This document shows, one piece after another, positions 36,102 to 42,980 of a DNA stretch of 46,466 nt (its first letter is position 1; each line of letters starts with the position of its first letter). The stretch comes from Pseudomonadota bacterium (GTDB taxonomy: Bacteria; Pseudomonadota; Gammaproteobacteria; Steroidobacterales; Woeseiaceae). The position numbers and the translations under genes were made by a program. Location: the NCBI GenBank assembly GCA_027621915.1, contig JAQCAD010000024.1, positions 1 to 46,466 of the forward strand. Direction: 5' to 3'. Below the pieces are notes generated by a model that saw only the letters and a list, made by a program, of their open reading frames with translations, did not search any database and was not told where the DNA came from.

Positions 36102-37142
36102 TCAGAATGAAGTCAAAAATGACGCAGCGTTGCCGCCATAGACTTCAGCACGTCGTGCCGCCTTGAGAAACTCCTTGCCCTCGGGTACCACGCCTTCATG
36201 GTTTCCAACGATTCGGCGGACCCGTTGCTTGTGGAAAATCTTCAATTGAGCGCTTAGCGGAATGACAACGGTTGGATCGCCTCCGAACATTTCGCGGTGT
36301 TTCGCCGGCAATCGATACCAGGGGATCGTCATATCCGCATGGTGCGCGTTGTGGAAACCGAAATTCAACGTTAACCAGTTAGGCCACTCTGCCTTGAGCG
36401 TGTGCGGATTGCTGAAAGTGTGCTCCTGCTCCCATTCGAAATTTCCCTTACGCGGTGGTTTGCCGAATTCAAATAACGTCAGGCTGTAGGGATAGTCATG
36501 TTGCACACTGTCCATAAATCGTAGCACTGTCATCATTAACAGATAAGCGACGACATACAATCCGGCGACTTTTGGAAAGAAGACAATCAATGAAACGAAA
36601 ATACTACCGCGAACGACTATAACGACAAGGTTTCGACGGCGCTGGTTCTTGCGCTTCGGAATGATGAAAGAGGTAAACACCATGATGAAATGCATGATCA
36701 GGTCGTGTGCAGGAATGTAAAACCATTCGACAAACCGGGTAACGCGCAGGGCCGCCGGGTGATCGTCGAAGAATTTTTCATAATCGAACCAGACCACATC
36801 ATCGTTATCGACGTGGTGCCTGAAATGCTTGTAACGAATATCTTCGTAAGTGCCATACGCCGAGCCGCAGAACCAACTCAGTACTCGGCCGAGTTTCGCA
36901 TTCTGCTGAATACTTCTAAAAACCAGGTTATGGCCACACTCGTGAATCATGTAAGCCGCGATAACCATGGCATGCGCGAGCAGCAGCACGGCACCGGAAT
37001 TGACGAGCAGTGATCCTGGAAAGAGACCAGCCCAGCCGACCACGTAGGCAATGACCACATAAATCACTGCCCCACCCTGAAACCAGAGTCCGTCCGAATC
37101 GTACAATTGTTCCCGAATCGCCAAATTGTCACTCCGAATCAA
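36102..37142 (-). CDS. Membrane fatty acid desaturase
   Basis: 346-residue integral membrane di-iron desaturase/hydroxylase. The three His clusters are H67ECGH71, H106FRHH110 and H264NAHH268, with two hydrophobic stretches before the first and two between the second and third. The HECGH box is typical of the acyl-lipid desaturase/ceramide hydroxylase type. It probably introduces a double bond or hydroxyl group into a membrane lipid or carotenoid-like substrate using O2 and a reductase not in this window. It opens an operon with the TIM-barrel and LuxR genes and is divergent from an SDR gene. Confidence 0.86.
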   Translation of the reverse strand: MIRSDNLAIREQLYDSDGLWFQGGAVIYVVIAYVVGWAGLFPGSLLVNSGAVLLLAHAMVIAAYMIHECGHNLVFRSIQQNAKLGRVLSWFCGSAYGTYEDIRYKHFRHHVDNDDVVWFDYEKFFDDHPAALRVTRFVEWFYIPAHDLIMHFIMVFTSFIIPKRKNQRRRNLVVIVVRGSIFVSLIVFFPKVAGLYVVAYLLMMTVLRFMDSVQHDYPYSLTLFEFGKPPRKGNFEWEQEHTFSNPHTLKAEWPNWLTLNFGFHNAHHADMTIPWYRLPAKHREMFGGDPTVVIPLSAQLKIFHKQRVRRIVGNHEGVVPEGKEFLKAARRAEVYGGNAASFLTSF

Positions 37143-37201
37143 GAAAATATGTGGAGCCCCTGAGGGCCGATGCGTTCGCCCGGTAGCAAACGATAACCGC
37201 A

Positions 37202-37217
37202 GTCATGTCGTCATGAC
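37202..37217. promoter_or_regulatory. Inverted repeat in divergent desaturase/SDR intergenic region
   Basis: GTCATG and CATGAC flank TCGT (6-4-6), located 60 bp upstream of the desaturase start and about 83 bp upstream of the SDR start. It could be an operator for the divergent pair, for example for the LuxR protein encoded in the desaturase operon. Evidence is symmetry and position only. Confidence 0.3.
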
Positions 37218-37299
37218 AAGACAACAATGGCCGACGGTGTTAATCGTTCAACAGTATTGCTAGCATAGCGCGCCATCCGTAGTGCTAAAGACCCAACTT

Positions 37300-38058
37300 A
37301 TGAAATTCGAAGGCAAGGTAGTCATCGTGACCGGCGCAGCGCGCGGACTAGGCCAGGAATATGCGCGACAGTTTGCACGCCGTGGCGCGAAAGTTGTGGT
37401 TAGTGATCTGCGGGATTGTCAGGAGACACTTGGAATAATCGAGAGCGAGGGCGCATCAGGCCTGGCCGTCAAAACAGACGTCACTGACGCGACGAGCGCG
37501 GCAAGCATGGCCAGTGCCGCGATCGATGCATTCGGCGGAATTGACGTACTCATCAATAACGCGGCGCTGTACGGAAGCCTTAAGTTTGCTCCCTTCGACC
37601 AACTTGACGAGGCCGAATGGGACGCGACCATGAATGTTAATGTCAAAGGAATCTGGCAATGCTGCAAGGCGGTCGTTCCGGCAATGAAGGCGCGTGGCGC
37701 AGGCTCCATCGTCAACATCAGTTCACTGGCTGCCACTTACGGGATGCCAAACGGACTGCACTACACAACCTCGAAAGCCGCAGTAATCGGTGCAACACGT
37801 GGACTGGCGCGTGAACTGGGCCGTTACAACATTCGGGTCAATGCAGTCGCACCCAACGTCGTCAACACCGAGGCCACGAGCGAGGTCTTCGGTGACAAAC
37901 GTGACAAGATCATTGACGTTACGCTGTCACAACAAGCCATCAGGAAACCATTGCAGCCCGGGGACATTGTCGGCGCCGTCCTTTTCCTCTGCAGTGATCA
38001 CAGCAGTGCGACGACAGGCCAGACGATTATGGTCGATGGCGGAACTGTTTTTCTGTAA
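37300..38058 (+). CDS. Short-chain dehydrogenase/reductase
   Basis: 252-residue classical SDR with TGAARGLG at 11-18, NNAA near 85, Ser in NISSLAATYG and the catalytic YTTSK near 150, ending with VDGG. An Asp after the second strand (VSDLRD) suggests NAD(H). ATG 37300 is preferred over the GTG at 37282. Direction and position opposite the desaturase operon suggest shared control; the SDR could act on a hydroxylated product, but this is conjecture. The P-II gene starts 35 bp downstream. Confidence 0.84.
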   Translation: MKFEGKVVIVTGAARGLGQEYARQFARRGAKVVVSDLRDCQETLGIIESEGASGLAVKTDVTDATSAASMASAAIDAFGGIDVLINNAALYGSLKFAPFDQLDEAEWDATMNVNVKGIWQCCKAVVPAMKARGAGSIVNISSLAATYGMPNGLHYTTSKAAVIGATRGLARELGRYNIRVNAVAPNVVNTEATSEVFGDKRDKIIDVTLSQQAIRKPLQPGDIVGAVLFLCSDHSSATTGQTIMVDGGTVFL

Positions 38059-38093
38059 ATTGCCAAATCCTATATGTTGAGGACATCAAATAA

Positions 38094-38432
<339 letters not shown>

Positions 38433-38440
38433 TGTGATGT

Positions 38441-38466
38441 GGGGTCAGAGCCCGGCTCTGACGCCC
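38441..38466. repeat. Hairpin with GTCAGAG/CTCTGAC arms between convergent genes
   Basis: GTCAGAG (38444-38450) and CTCTGAC (38456-38462) form a 7-bp stem over a 5-nt loop, extended by GGG/CCC outside. It lies between the convergent P-II and signal peptidase genes. It could act as a terminator stem, though no long T run follows; the GGGGTCAGAG core resembles intergenic palindromes frequent in gammaproteobacteria. Confidence 0.5.
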
Positions 38467-38481
38467 TTCAATCACTTTCAA

Positions 38482-39093
38482 TCACAGGGGTCGCCAGACG
38501 AATCCTTCTTCACGTCGACGGTAAACTCCCAGCGCCTTGCCGTAAATTTTGGATTCCGGAACAAGTCCGAAATACCTGCCATCAAGACTGCTGCCACGAT
38601 GATCGCCGATAGCCAGTAACATTCCCGCGGGGATCGCCTCCTGGTCGATATCCGGACCGCCGCCGTCGCTAAGATTAAGTGGGGCTATGTGCTTATCAAA
38701 AATCTCAACCGAATCGAATTCCGATGCGAGAAGAGTGCCGTTGACGGTCAATAGTCCGTCTTTCAGGGAAATGGTATCCCCGCCAATTCCGACGATTCGC
38801 TTGATCAGGCGCGTGCCATCTTTCGGCGAGTCAAATATGACAACGTCACCACGAGTGACATTGCCACCATCTGAAATTTCAAAATTCGTGAACGGCAAGC
38901 GCAGGCCGTAGGCAAACTTATTGACAATGACGCGGTCGCCGGGAATCAACGTGTACTCCATCGATCCCGATGGCACGTAGTAGTGATCGGCGACTGACGA
39001 CCGGACTGCAAATATTCCAAGCGTAAGTAATACGATGGACGGCAGCTCGTTTTTCAGCCAGGACTTCTTCGGAATCGTTTTGTCTGCAGACAT
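38482..39093 (-). CDS. lepB: Signal peptidase I
   Basis: 203-residue type I signal peptidase (S26) that removes Sec/Tat signal peptides at the inner membrane. One N-terminal membrane segment (about 17-31) is followed by Ser44 in PSGSMEYTL and Lys98 in RLIKRIVG, the Ser-Lys dyad, and later GDHRGSSLDGRYFG. It is shorter than the E. coli enzyme (324) and has a single anchor, which suits a second signal peptidase paralog. It is not next to lepA, rnc or era, the usual neighbours of the primary copy. It is the last gene of the minus-strand cluster from 41513, flanked by two related hairpins. Confidence 0.9.
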   Translation of the reverse strand: MSADKTIPKKSWLKNELPSIVLLTLGIFAVRSSVADHYYVPSGSMEYTLIPGDRVIVNKFAYGLRLPFTNFEISDGGNVTRGDVVIFDSPKDGTRLIKRIVGIGGDTISLKDGLLTVNGTLLASEFDSVEIFDKHIAPLNLSDGGGPDIDQEAIPAGMLLAIGDHRGSSLDGRYFGLVPESKIYGKALGVYRRREEGFVWRPL

Positions 39094-39124
39094 TAGATAT
39101 TTCCCGGATTTTGCGAGACCAGGA

Positions 39125-39182
39125 TCAGAGCAGTTCCCCGGCCGGCATTGGTCAGGACCGGTTTTCGACGAACTTGCTCTGA
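39125..39182. repeat. Imperfect long inverted repeat with TCAGAGC arms
   Basis: TCAGAGCA (39125-39132) pairs with TGCTCTGA (39175-39182) after 42 bp that include CCGG blocks and an internal palindrome GGTCAGGACC (39150-39159). The arms share the TCAGAGC core of the hairpin at 38444-38462, so the two elements bracket the signal peptidase gene. It could be a REP-type element or a terminator-like structure upstream of lepB. Confidence 0.5.
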
Positions 39183-39194
39183 CTCCGTCGCATC

Positions 39195-39566
39195 TTACTC
39201 GCCGAAATAAAACGCATTCAGCTTGTTGCCGTCCAGGTCACGGAAATAACCTGCGTAAAAATTATCGCTTCTCTGTCCGGGTGCGCCTTCATCCGTGCCG
39301 CCGAGCTTAAGCGCTTTGGCGTACATTGAGTCGACCTTCTCCCGCGAGTCCACCATGATGGCGACCATCACGCCATTGCCAACTGACGCTGGTTTACCGT
39401 CGTGTGGTTTGCAAATCGAAATCGCCGGCGAGGCAGGCCCAGTGGACCACGCGATGAAATTGTCAGCCTCCATCATCCGGCCCGCCCCCAGCATGCCCAG
39501 CAAATCATCATAAAATTTAGCGGCATCGTTGAATTTGTTTGTCCCTACCATTACGTAACCAATCAC
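39195..39566 (-). CDS. VOC superfamily (glyoxalase/dioxygenase-like) protein
   Basis: 123-residue vicinal-oxygen-chelate protein, one copy of the beta-alpha-beta-beta-beta module pair. The layout fits: an N-terminal MVGTNKFNDAAKFYDDLLG and a C-terminal YFRDLDGNKLNAFYFGE, where the last Glu is the usual metal ligand. His at the first ligand position is not obvious, so it may not be a glyoxalase I. The family includes glyoxalases, ring-cleaving dioxygenases and bleomycin/fosfomycin resistance proteins; the function is not determined. It is followed by lepB and preceded by DUF2277. Confidence 0.72.
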   Translation of the reverse strand: MIGYVMVGTNKFNDAAKFYDDLLGMLGAGRMMEADNFIAWSTGPASPAISICKPHDGKPASVGNGVMVAIMVDSREKVDSMYAKALKLGGTDEGAPGQRSDNFYAGYFRDLDGNKLNAFYFGE

Positions 39567-39609
39567 TTTATTCTCCTTTTTTTTCCCGGCGCAATGCCGG
39601 ACATTTTCA

Positions 39610-39894
39610 TTAATGATTCACGGGCGCATTGCCGAATCTTTCTGTAGCACGCACTTTAGCCTTCGCGGTTTCAACCTCGCGATTTTTTGATGGAGCGTCG
39701 GTTACCAGCGAGTCCACAAGTCCCCTTGCGATCGCGGCTACGTCTTTGATGGCCTGTTCGAATACGGCCTCATTGGCCTTCGACGGTTTCGTGAACCCGC
39801 TTATCTTGCGCACGAACTGCAACGAGGATGCCTCAATTTCAGTGTCAGTCGCCGGCGGGTCGAAATTGAATAAGGTTTTGATATTTCTACACAT
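39610..39894 (-). CDS. DUF2277 family protein
   Basis: 94-residue soluble protein with the conserved features of DUF2277: the N-terminal MCRNIKTLFNF-PPAT type segment, a central VRKISGFTKPSKANE and a C-terminal REVETAKAKVRATERFG, mostly helical. The function of the family is unknown, and nothing in the sequence suggests a catalytic site except the conserved N-terminal Cys. It is encoded between the DNA glycosylase and the VOC protein, both same strand. Confidence 0.85.
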   Translation of the reverse strand: MCRNIKTLFNFDPPATDTEIEASSLQFVRKISGFTKPSKANEAVFEQAIKDVAAIARGLVDSLVTDAPSKNREVETAKAKVRATERFGNAPVNH

Positions 39895-39906
39895 TTTAAT
39901 GTCTCA

Positions 39907-40428
39907 TTATGATCGATATGTCCGCCCGGTCGCGATTTTTGACCAGCACGAGAGCTTATCGGCAAAACTCATCGCCGCCAATGCCGGGCTGGTCGATGGC
40001 ATAGTGACAAATCTGACTGACGCAAACGACTCCTGGACATCCGGCGGAACCAGGCGCTTGAAAAGGCGTGCAGCCGCCTGACCATTGAAGCACACCAGTT
40101 CCAATTCCGGATGTGCCGCGTGCAGTGCCGCAAAATTATTCGGACTGGCATCTTTTTTTTCGATGGCGGCGTCCATGCTTCCCGCGCGCCTGGCGGACCG
40201 CAGCACATCCCAAACCGCAATCTCGTGGTGCTGCAACAGTTGAGTGCGTTTCGCGTACGGAAGTTCCGGACCCGCTCCAAATATTTCGCCCATGATAGGC
40301 CAGAACGCGTTTCGGGGGTGGCCAAAGTATTGATTCCTTTTCAGCGACTGCTGACTCGGCAGCGTTCCGAGAATCATGACACGGGCAACGGGGCCCAGTA
40401 TCGGTGCGAATCCCTGGGTGACCTGCAT
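39907..40428 (-). CDS. Hypoxanthine-type DNA glycosylase (uracil-DNA glycosylase superfamily)
   Basis: 173-residue UDG-superfamily protein resembling family 6 hypoxanthine-DNA glycosylases. The first motif reads LGTLPSQQSLKRNQYFGHPRNAFW near 19-43 (read in two pieces), and the later base-contacting loop is TMPSTSPA near 148. It should excise deaminated bases (hypoxanthine, possibly uracil) from DNA. Longer readings of the frame run into the SDR gene, so the ATG at 40428 is chosen; the ribosome site is weak. It lies 10 bp after the SDR gene. Confidence 0.82.
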   Translation of the reverse strand: MQVTQGFAPILGPVARVMILGTLPSQQSLKRNQYFGHPRNAFWPIMGEIFGAGPELPYAKRTQLLQHHEIAVWDVLRSARRAGSMDAAIEKKDASPNNFAALHAAHPELELVCFNGQAAARLFKRLVPPDVQESFASVRFVTMPSTSPALAAMSFADKLSCWSKIATGRTYRS

Positions 40429-40438
40429 TGGCAACCGG

Positions 40439-41194
40439 CTAAACGCCGCCTGTGACGTCGATCGATGCGCCCACAGCGTATGTCGCCTTGTCGGATACCA
40501 ACCAGAGTATCGCTCGCGCCACATCGTCCGGCTCCCCGCCTCTCTGAAGCGGGATTGTGCTGACCAGGCGGTCAACACGGCCTGGCTCCCCGCCGTCAGC
40601 ATGCATTCCGGTATAGATGAAACCCGGGCGGACAAGGTTGACGCGGATTCCCTCCGGCGCTACTTCGCGGGCTAGTCCGGCGGTCATTGAATCGAGGGCG
40701 CCCTTCGATGCGGCATAGTCGACGTATTCAAATGGTGCGCCGGATCGCGCGGCTAGCGATGACACATTGACAATCGACCCGCCGTCCCCGCCGTTCGAAC
40801 GCGACATTCGGCGAACAGCTTCCTTCGCACATATAAATGCCCCGATCACGTTGGTCTCCAGAATGCGTCGAAACCGGTCAACGCTAATACCGGAAAAAGT
40901 ACTTTGTGTCCCGAGCACACCAGCATTGTTGACCAGCGCACCAACAGGTCCAAACTCACCGGCCACCTGATCGAACATTCCCGCAACGTCTCTTTCGTTG
41001 GCGACATTGGCTGCAATTGCGATCGCGCGACCACCACCACTGGCAATCTGCTGCACGACGCCTTCTGCCGCGTCACGGTTGCGTCGATAATTAACGCAAA
41101 CAGCGTAGCCTTCTCTGGCCGCCATCAATGCAGTCGCGGCGCCGATACCGCGGCTTGCTCCTGTAATGATGATTGTTTTTTGCGCTTCGCCCAT
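40439..41194 (-). CDS. Short-chain dehydrogenase/reductase (FabG-like)
   Basis: 251-residue SDR with TGASRGIG near 11-18, NNAGVLG near 88, and a catalytic YAASK. VCVNYRRNRD after strand two has the Asn/Arg pair of NADPH-dependent 3-ketoacyl reductase-like members. The start at ATG 41194 is chosen because the DUF2834 gene stops 4 bp upstream; the frame continues for 19 codons into that gene. Substrate unknown. Confidence 0.84.
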   Translation of the reverse strand: MGEAQKTIIITGASRGIGAATALMAAREGYAVCVNYRRNRDAAEGVVQQIASGGGRAIAIAANVANERDVAGMFDQVAGEFGPVGALVNNAGVLGTQSTFSGISVDRFRRILETNVIGAFICAKEAVRRMSRSNGGDGGSIVNVSSLAARSGAPFEYVDYAASKGALDSMTAGLAREVAPEGIRVNLVRPGFIYTGMHADGGEPGRVDRLVSTIPLQRGGEPDDVARAILWLVSDKATYAVGASIDVTGGV

Positions 41195-41198
41195 CGTG

Positions 41199-41513
41199 TT
41201 ATTGAACCGGGCGTTCAGGCTCGTTCGCGTACAGGTATGCCGGCAGGGCACACGACAGGCCGATCGTGAGATTCAGAACAATGAACAGCCACGGCTTCGG
41301 ACCCTTGCCAAGACTGCGCCGGTGAAATATCGCAATCCAGAAAATACCGGACGTGATCAGGAGATCGGCCGTAAAACCACCTGCGGCCGGATTGGCAAAA
41401 AGGGCTGCGATGAAACCGGGCAATCCGAAGCCACTATCCGCAAAATGTTGCACAAAAAAGATGTACGGCACGACCGCACCAACGATTGCCAACCCAAGAT
41501 ATAATTTTTTCAT
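41199..41513 (-). CDS. DUF2834 family small membrane protein
   Basis: 104-residue integral membrane protein with three to four hydrophobic segments (about 3-22, 29-41, 46-64, 74-93). The motif KLYLGLAIVGAVVPYIFFV at the N-terminus, a central LFANPAAGGFTADLL and FHRRSLGKGPKPW fit DUF2834. A GGGGAGT ribosome site is about 9 nt upstream of its ATG. Function unknown. It sits at the head of the cluster leading to the SDR, glycosylase and DUF2277 genes, after the Fe-S pseudogene. Confidence 0.8.
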   Translation of the reverse strand: MKKLYLGLAIVGAVVPYIFFVQHFADSGFGLPGFIAALFANPAAGGFTADLLITSGIFWIAIFHRRSLGKGPKPWLFIVLNLTIGLSCALPAYLYANEPERPVQ

Positions 41514-41586
41514 TAACGGTAGACTCCCCTGACGTGCGAATTCGCAGCACTTGAAAAGTGTGACTGCACCTGATTAATCGTGTCGC

Positions 41587-41758
41587 TCATTCGCTTTTGA
41601 ATCCGACTTTCTTATGCTCACGATCGCAGAACGGTTTGTTGTTTGATGAACCACACCGGCAAAGCGCCGCCGCATTCGCCGATATGTATACAAAGCCTGC
41701 CATTCCACGAGACTGTGGCATCCTGCCCGGGTTACTCAAACGCAATTTTGTCTGCCAT
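41587..41758 (-). pseudogene. Decayed Fer4_19-CDGSH iron-sulfur protein gene
   Basis: An excellent GGAGG (41767-41771) precedes ATG 41758, but the frame reads MADKIAFE then TAA after eight codons. Past the stop the same frame reads VSWNGRLCIHIGECGG, a Fer4_19-type [4Fe-4S] motif. In the next frame the DNA reads ALCRCGSSNNKPFC then DREHKKVGF and a stop at 41587, a textbook CDGSH [2Fe-2S] site. Intact fusions have these two domains separated by about 100 residues. The remnant has a nonsense codon (probably from a Tyr codon) and an internal deletion joining the domains out of frame. A 44-codon CDGSH-only product from an internal ATG is possible but unproven. Confidence 0.75.
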
Positions 41759-41917
41759 GGATCCGACCTCCGGACATTGCCGTGCAGAAATCAGCCGGTG
41801 CACAATATACCGCAGTTCCGCATTGCTTGGCGTTTTGCCAATTAATTCGTGTGGAATATGCCGCGAATTGCAGCGAGTCTTATGCGAACCCGATCGGATT
41901 GGCAAGGAGGCAAATCC

Positions 41918-42127
41918 ATGCATTTACTAATAGTCATCGCCCTCTCACTACTACTGACCAATAGCCAGGCGCACGAAGTCGCCAATGAGGCCGAGTGCAG
42001 AGAAGCCAAAGAGAAGATCCGCCACCTTCAGTCCCGGATGCGATCAGGTTATTCCCGGGCACAGGGAGAACGATTGGAAAGCAAGTTGAGAAAACTACAG
42101 GCAAAGCGGAAGGCGACGTGTCGCTAG
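41918..42127 (+). CDS. Small exported protein of unknown function
   Basis: 69-residue protein with an excellent ribosome site (AAGGAGG at 41904-41910) and a signal peptide ending in NSQA. The mature part is highly charged and helical (RHLQSRMRSGYSRAQGERLE), with one Cys near the start and one at the second-last residue that could form a disulfide. The frame extends 23 codons upstream but without a ribosome site. Similar small periplasmic helical proteins occur in gammaproteobacteria. I cannot assign a function. Confidence 0.75.
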   Translation: MHLLIVIALSLLLTNSQAHEVANEAECREAKEKIRHLQSRMRSGYSRAQGERLESKLRKLQAKRKATCR

Positions 42128-42204
42128 CTGGACAGCGGGCGACCTAACCAGGCGAATGATCGACAAAAAATAATCTACCAAAAAAATCGACGACGCGCGG
42201 CGAA

Positions 42205-42843
42205 CTACTTTGTTCGGCGCACCCAGGCTATCCTTGGGACACTCTCGATCTTCATTCGATTTCCGCCAAAGCGACCATCCGAAATCTCGACCGATTTTCC
42301 TGCCTTGGGCCGACCGACCCGGGATCCCTCGGTTTCCCGCCAAACCTGGCCATTATCCAGCTCAACGGCGAAACGCCCGTCACTGGTTCGCCAAACGCGC
42401 ATGATCGTCGCATGGACAATCTCAGCATCAGACTCCGGTGCATCGCTCTCTTGCAGTTCAGTCTCGACAGTCATGGTCGATGCCTCGGGTGTGACGGCCG
42501 GCAGCGGTAACTTTTTGACCGCTGTCGTTGGCCCTGGAGCAACTTTGACGACCGGTGACATCGCTGTTGGCGATGTGTTGTCCACCGCCGGGTATTCCGG
42601 GATAGACGCCGGTACGGATGGAGAATCGGCAGGCGACGAAACAGGACTCCGCTTCAAACTATCGACAAGATTATTGATGCACGCCAGTCTTGCGGCCGAA
42701 TCGGCTACGCGATCGCAGATCAGGAGCTCTTCGGCGGTGCTGCTCGACGCACCGTGTTGTGCGAAGGCCGTTGGCGCAACACCAACGAAAGCCACTATCG
42801 CAGCAATCACTAATGCGGTCGTTATTGCCGGATTTGTAAACAT
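42205..42843 (-). CDS. Exported protein with Ala/Pro/Ser-rich linker, unknown function
   Basis: 212-residue protein with a signal peptide ending in AFAQ, a short Cys-pair segment ELLICDRVADSAARLACINN (about 38-57), then 60 residues rich in Pro, Ser, Thr and Val that look disordered. The C-terminal 75 residues (IVHATIMRVWRTSDGRFAVELDNGQVWRE) resemble a small beta domain. ATG 42843 is preferred for its AGGG ribosome site; an upstream ATG at 42858 is also in frame. No homolog recognised. Confidence 0.75.
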   Translation of the reverse strand: MFTNPAITTALVIAAIVAFVGVAPTAFAQHGASSSTAEELLICDRVADSAARLACINNLVDSLKRSPVSSPADSPSVPASIPEYPAVDNTSPTAMSPVVKVAPGPTTAVKKLPLPAVTPEASTMTVETELQESDAPESDAEIVHATIMRVWRTSDGRFAVELDNGQVWRETEGSRVGRPKAGKSVEISDGRFGGNRMKIESVPRIAWVRRTK

Positions 42844-42918
42844 CAGTTGCCCTGCCATCGAGTCGAAAAGCAAAACCATCTTATCAGGCGATCCCGACTT
42901 CGGACACCGCCGGTAAGC

Positions 42919-42950
42919 AAAAAAAAACCGGGGCCCTAAGGCCCCGGTTT
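42919..42950 (-). terminator. Rho-independent terminator of the TonB receptor gene
   Basis: On the minus strand the stem CCGGGGCC (from 42947-42940) and GGCCCCGG (from 42935-42928) closes over a 4-nt loop and is followed by an uninterrupted run of nine U in the transcript. It is 31 bp past the stop of the receptor gene. A shorter U run in the opposite direction makes it partly bidirectional. Confidence 0.92.
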
Positions 42951-42980
42951 GTCTTTCACAAGCTTAAATCACTCTCTCAA

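Noticed and set aside
40429-40635. 69-residue N-terminal extension of the DNA glycosylase
   Set aside because: It overlaps the SDR gene and has no glycosylase motif; the family length is matched by the 173-residue form.
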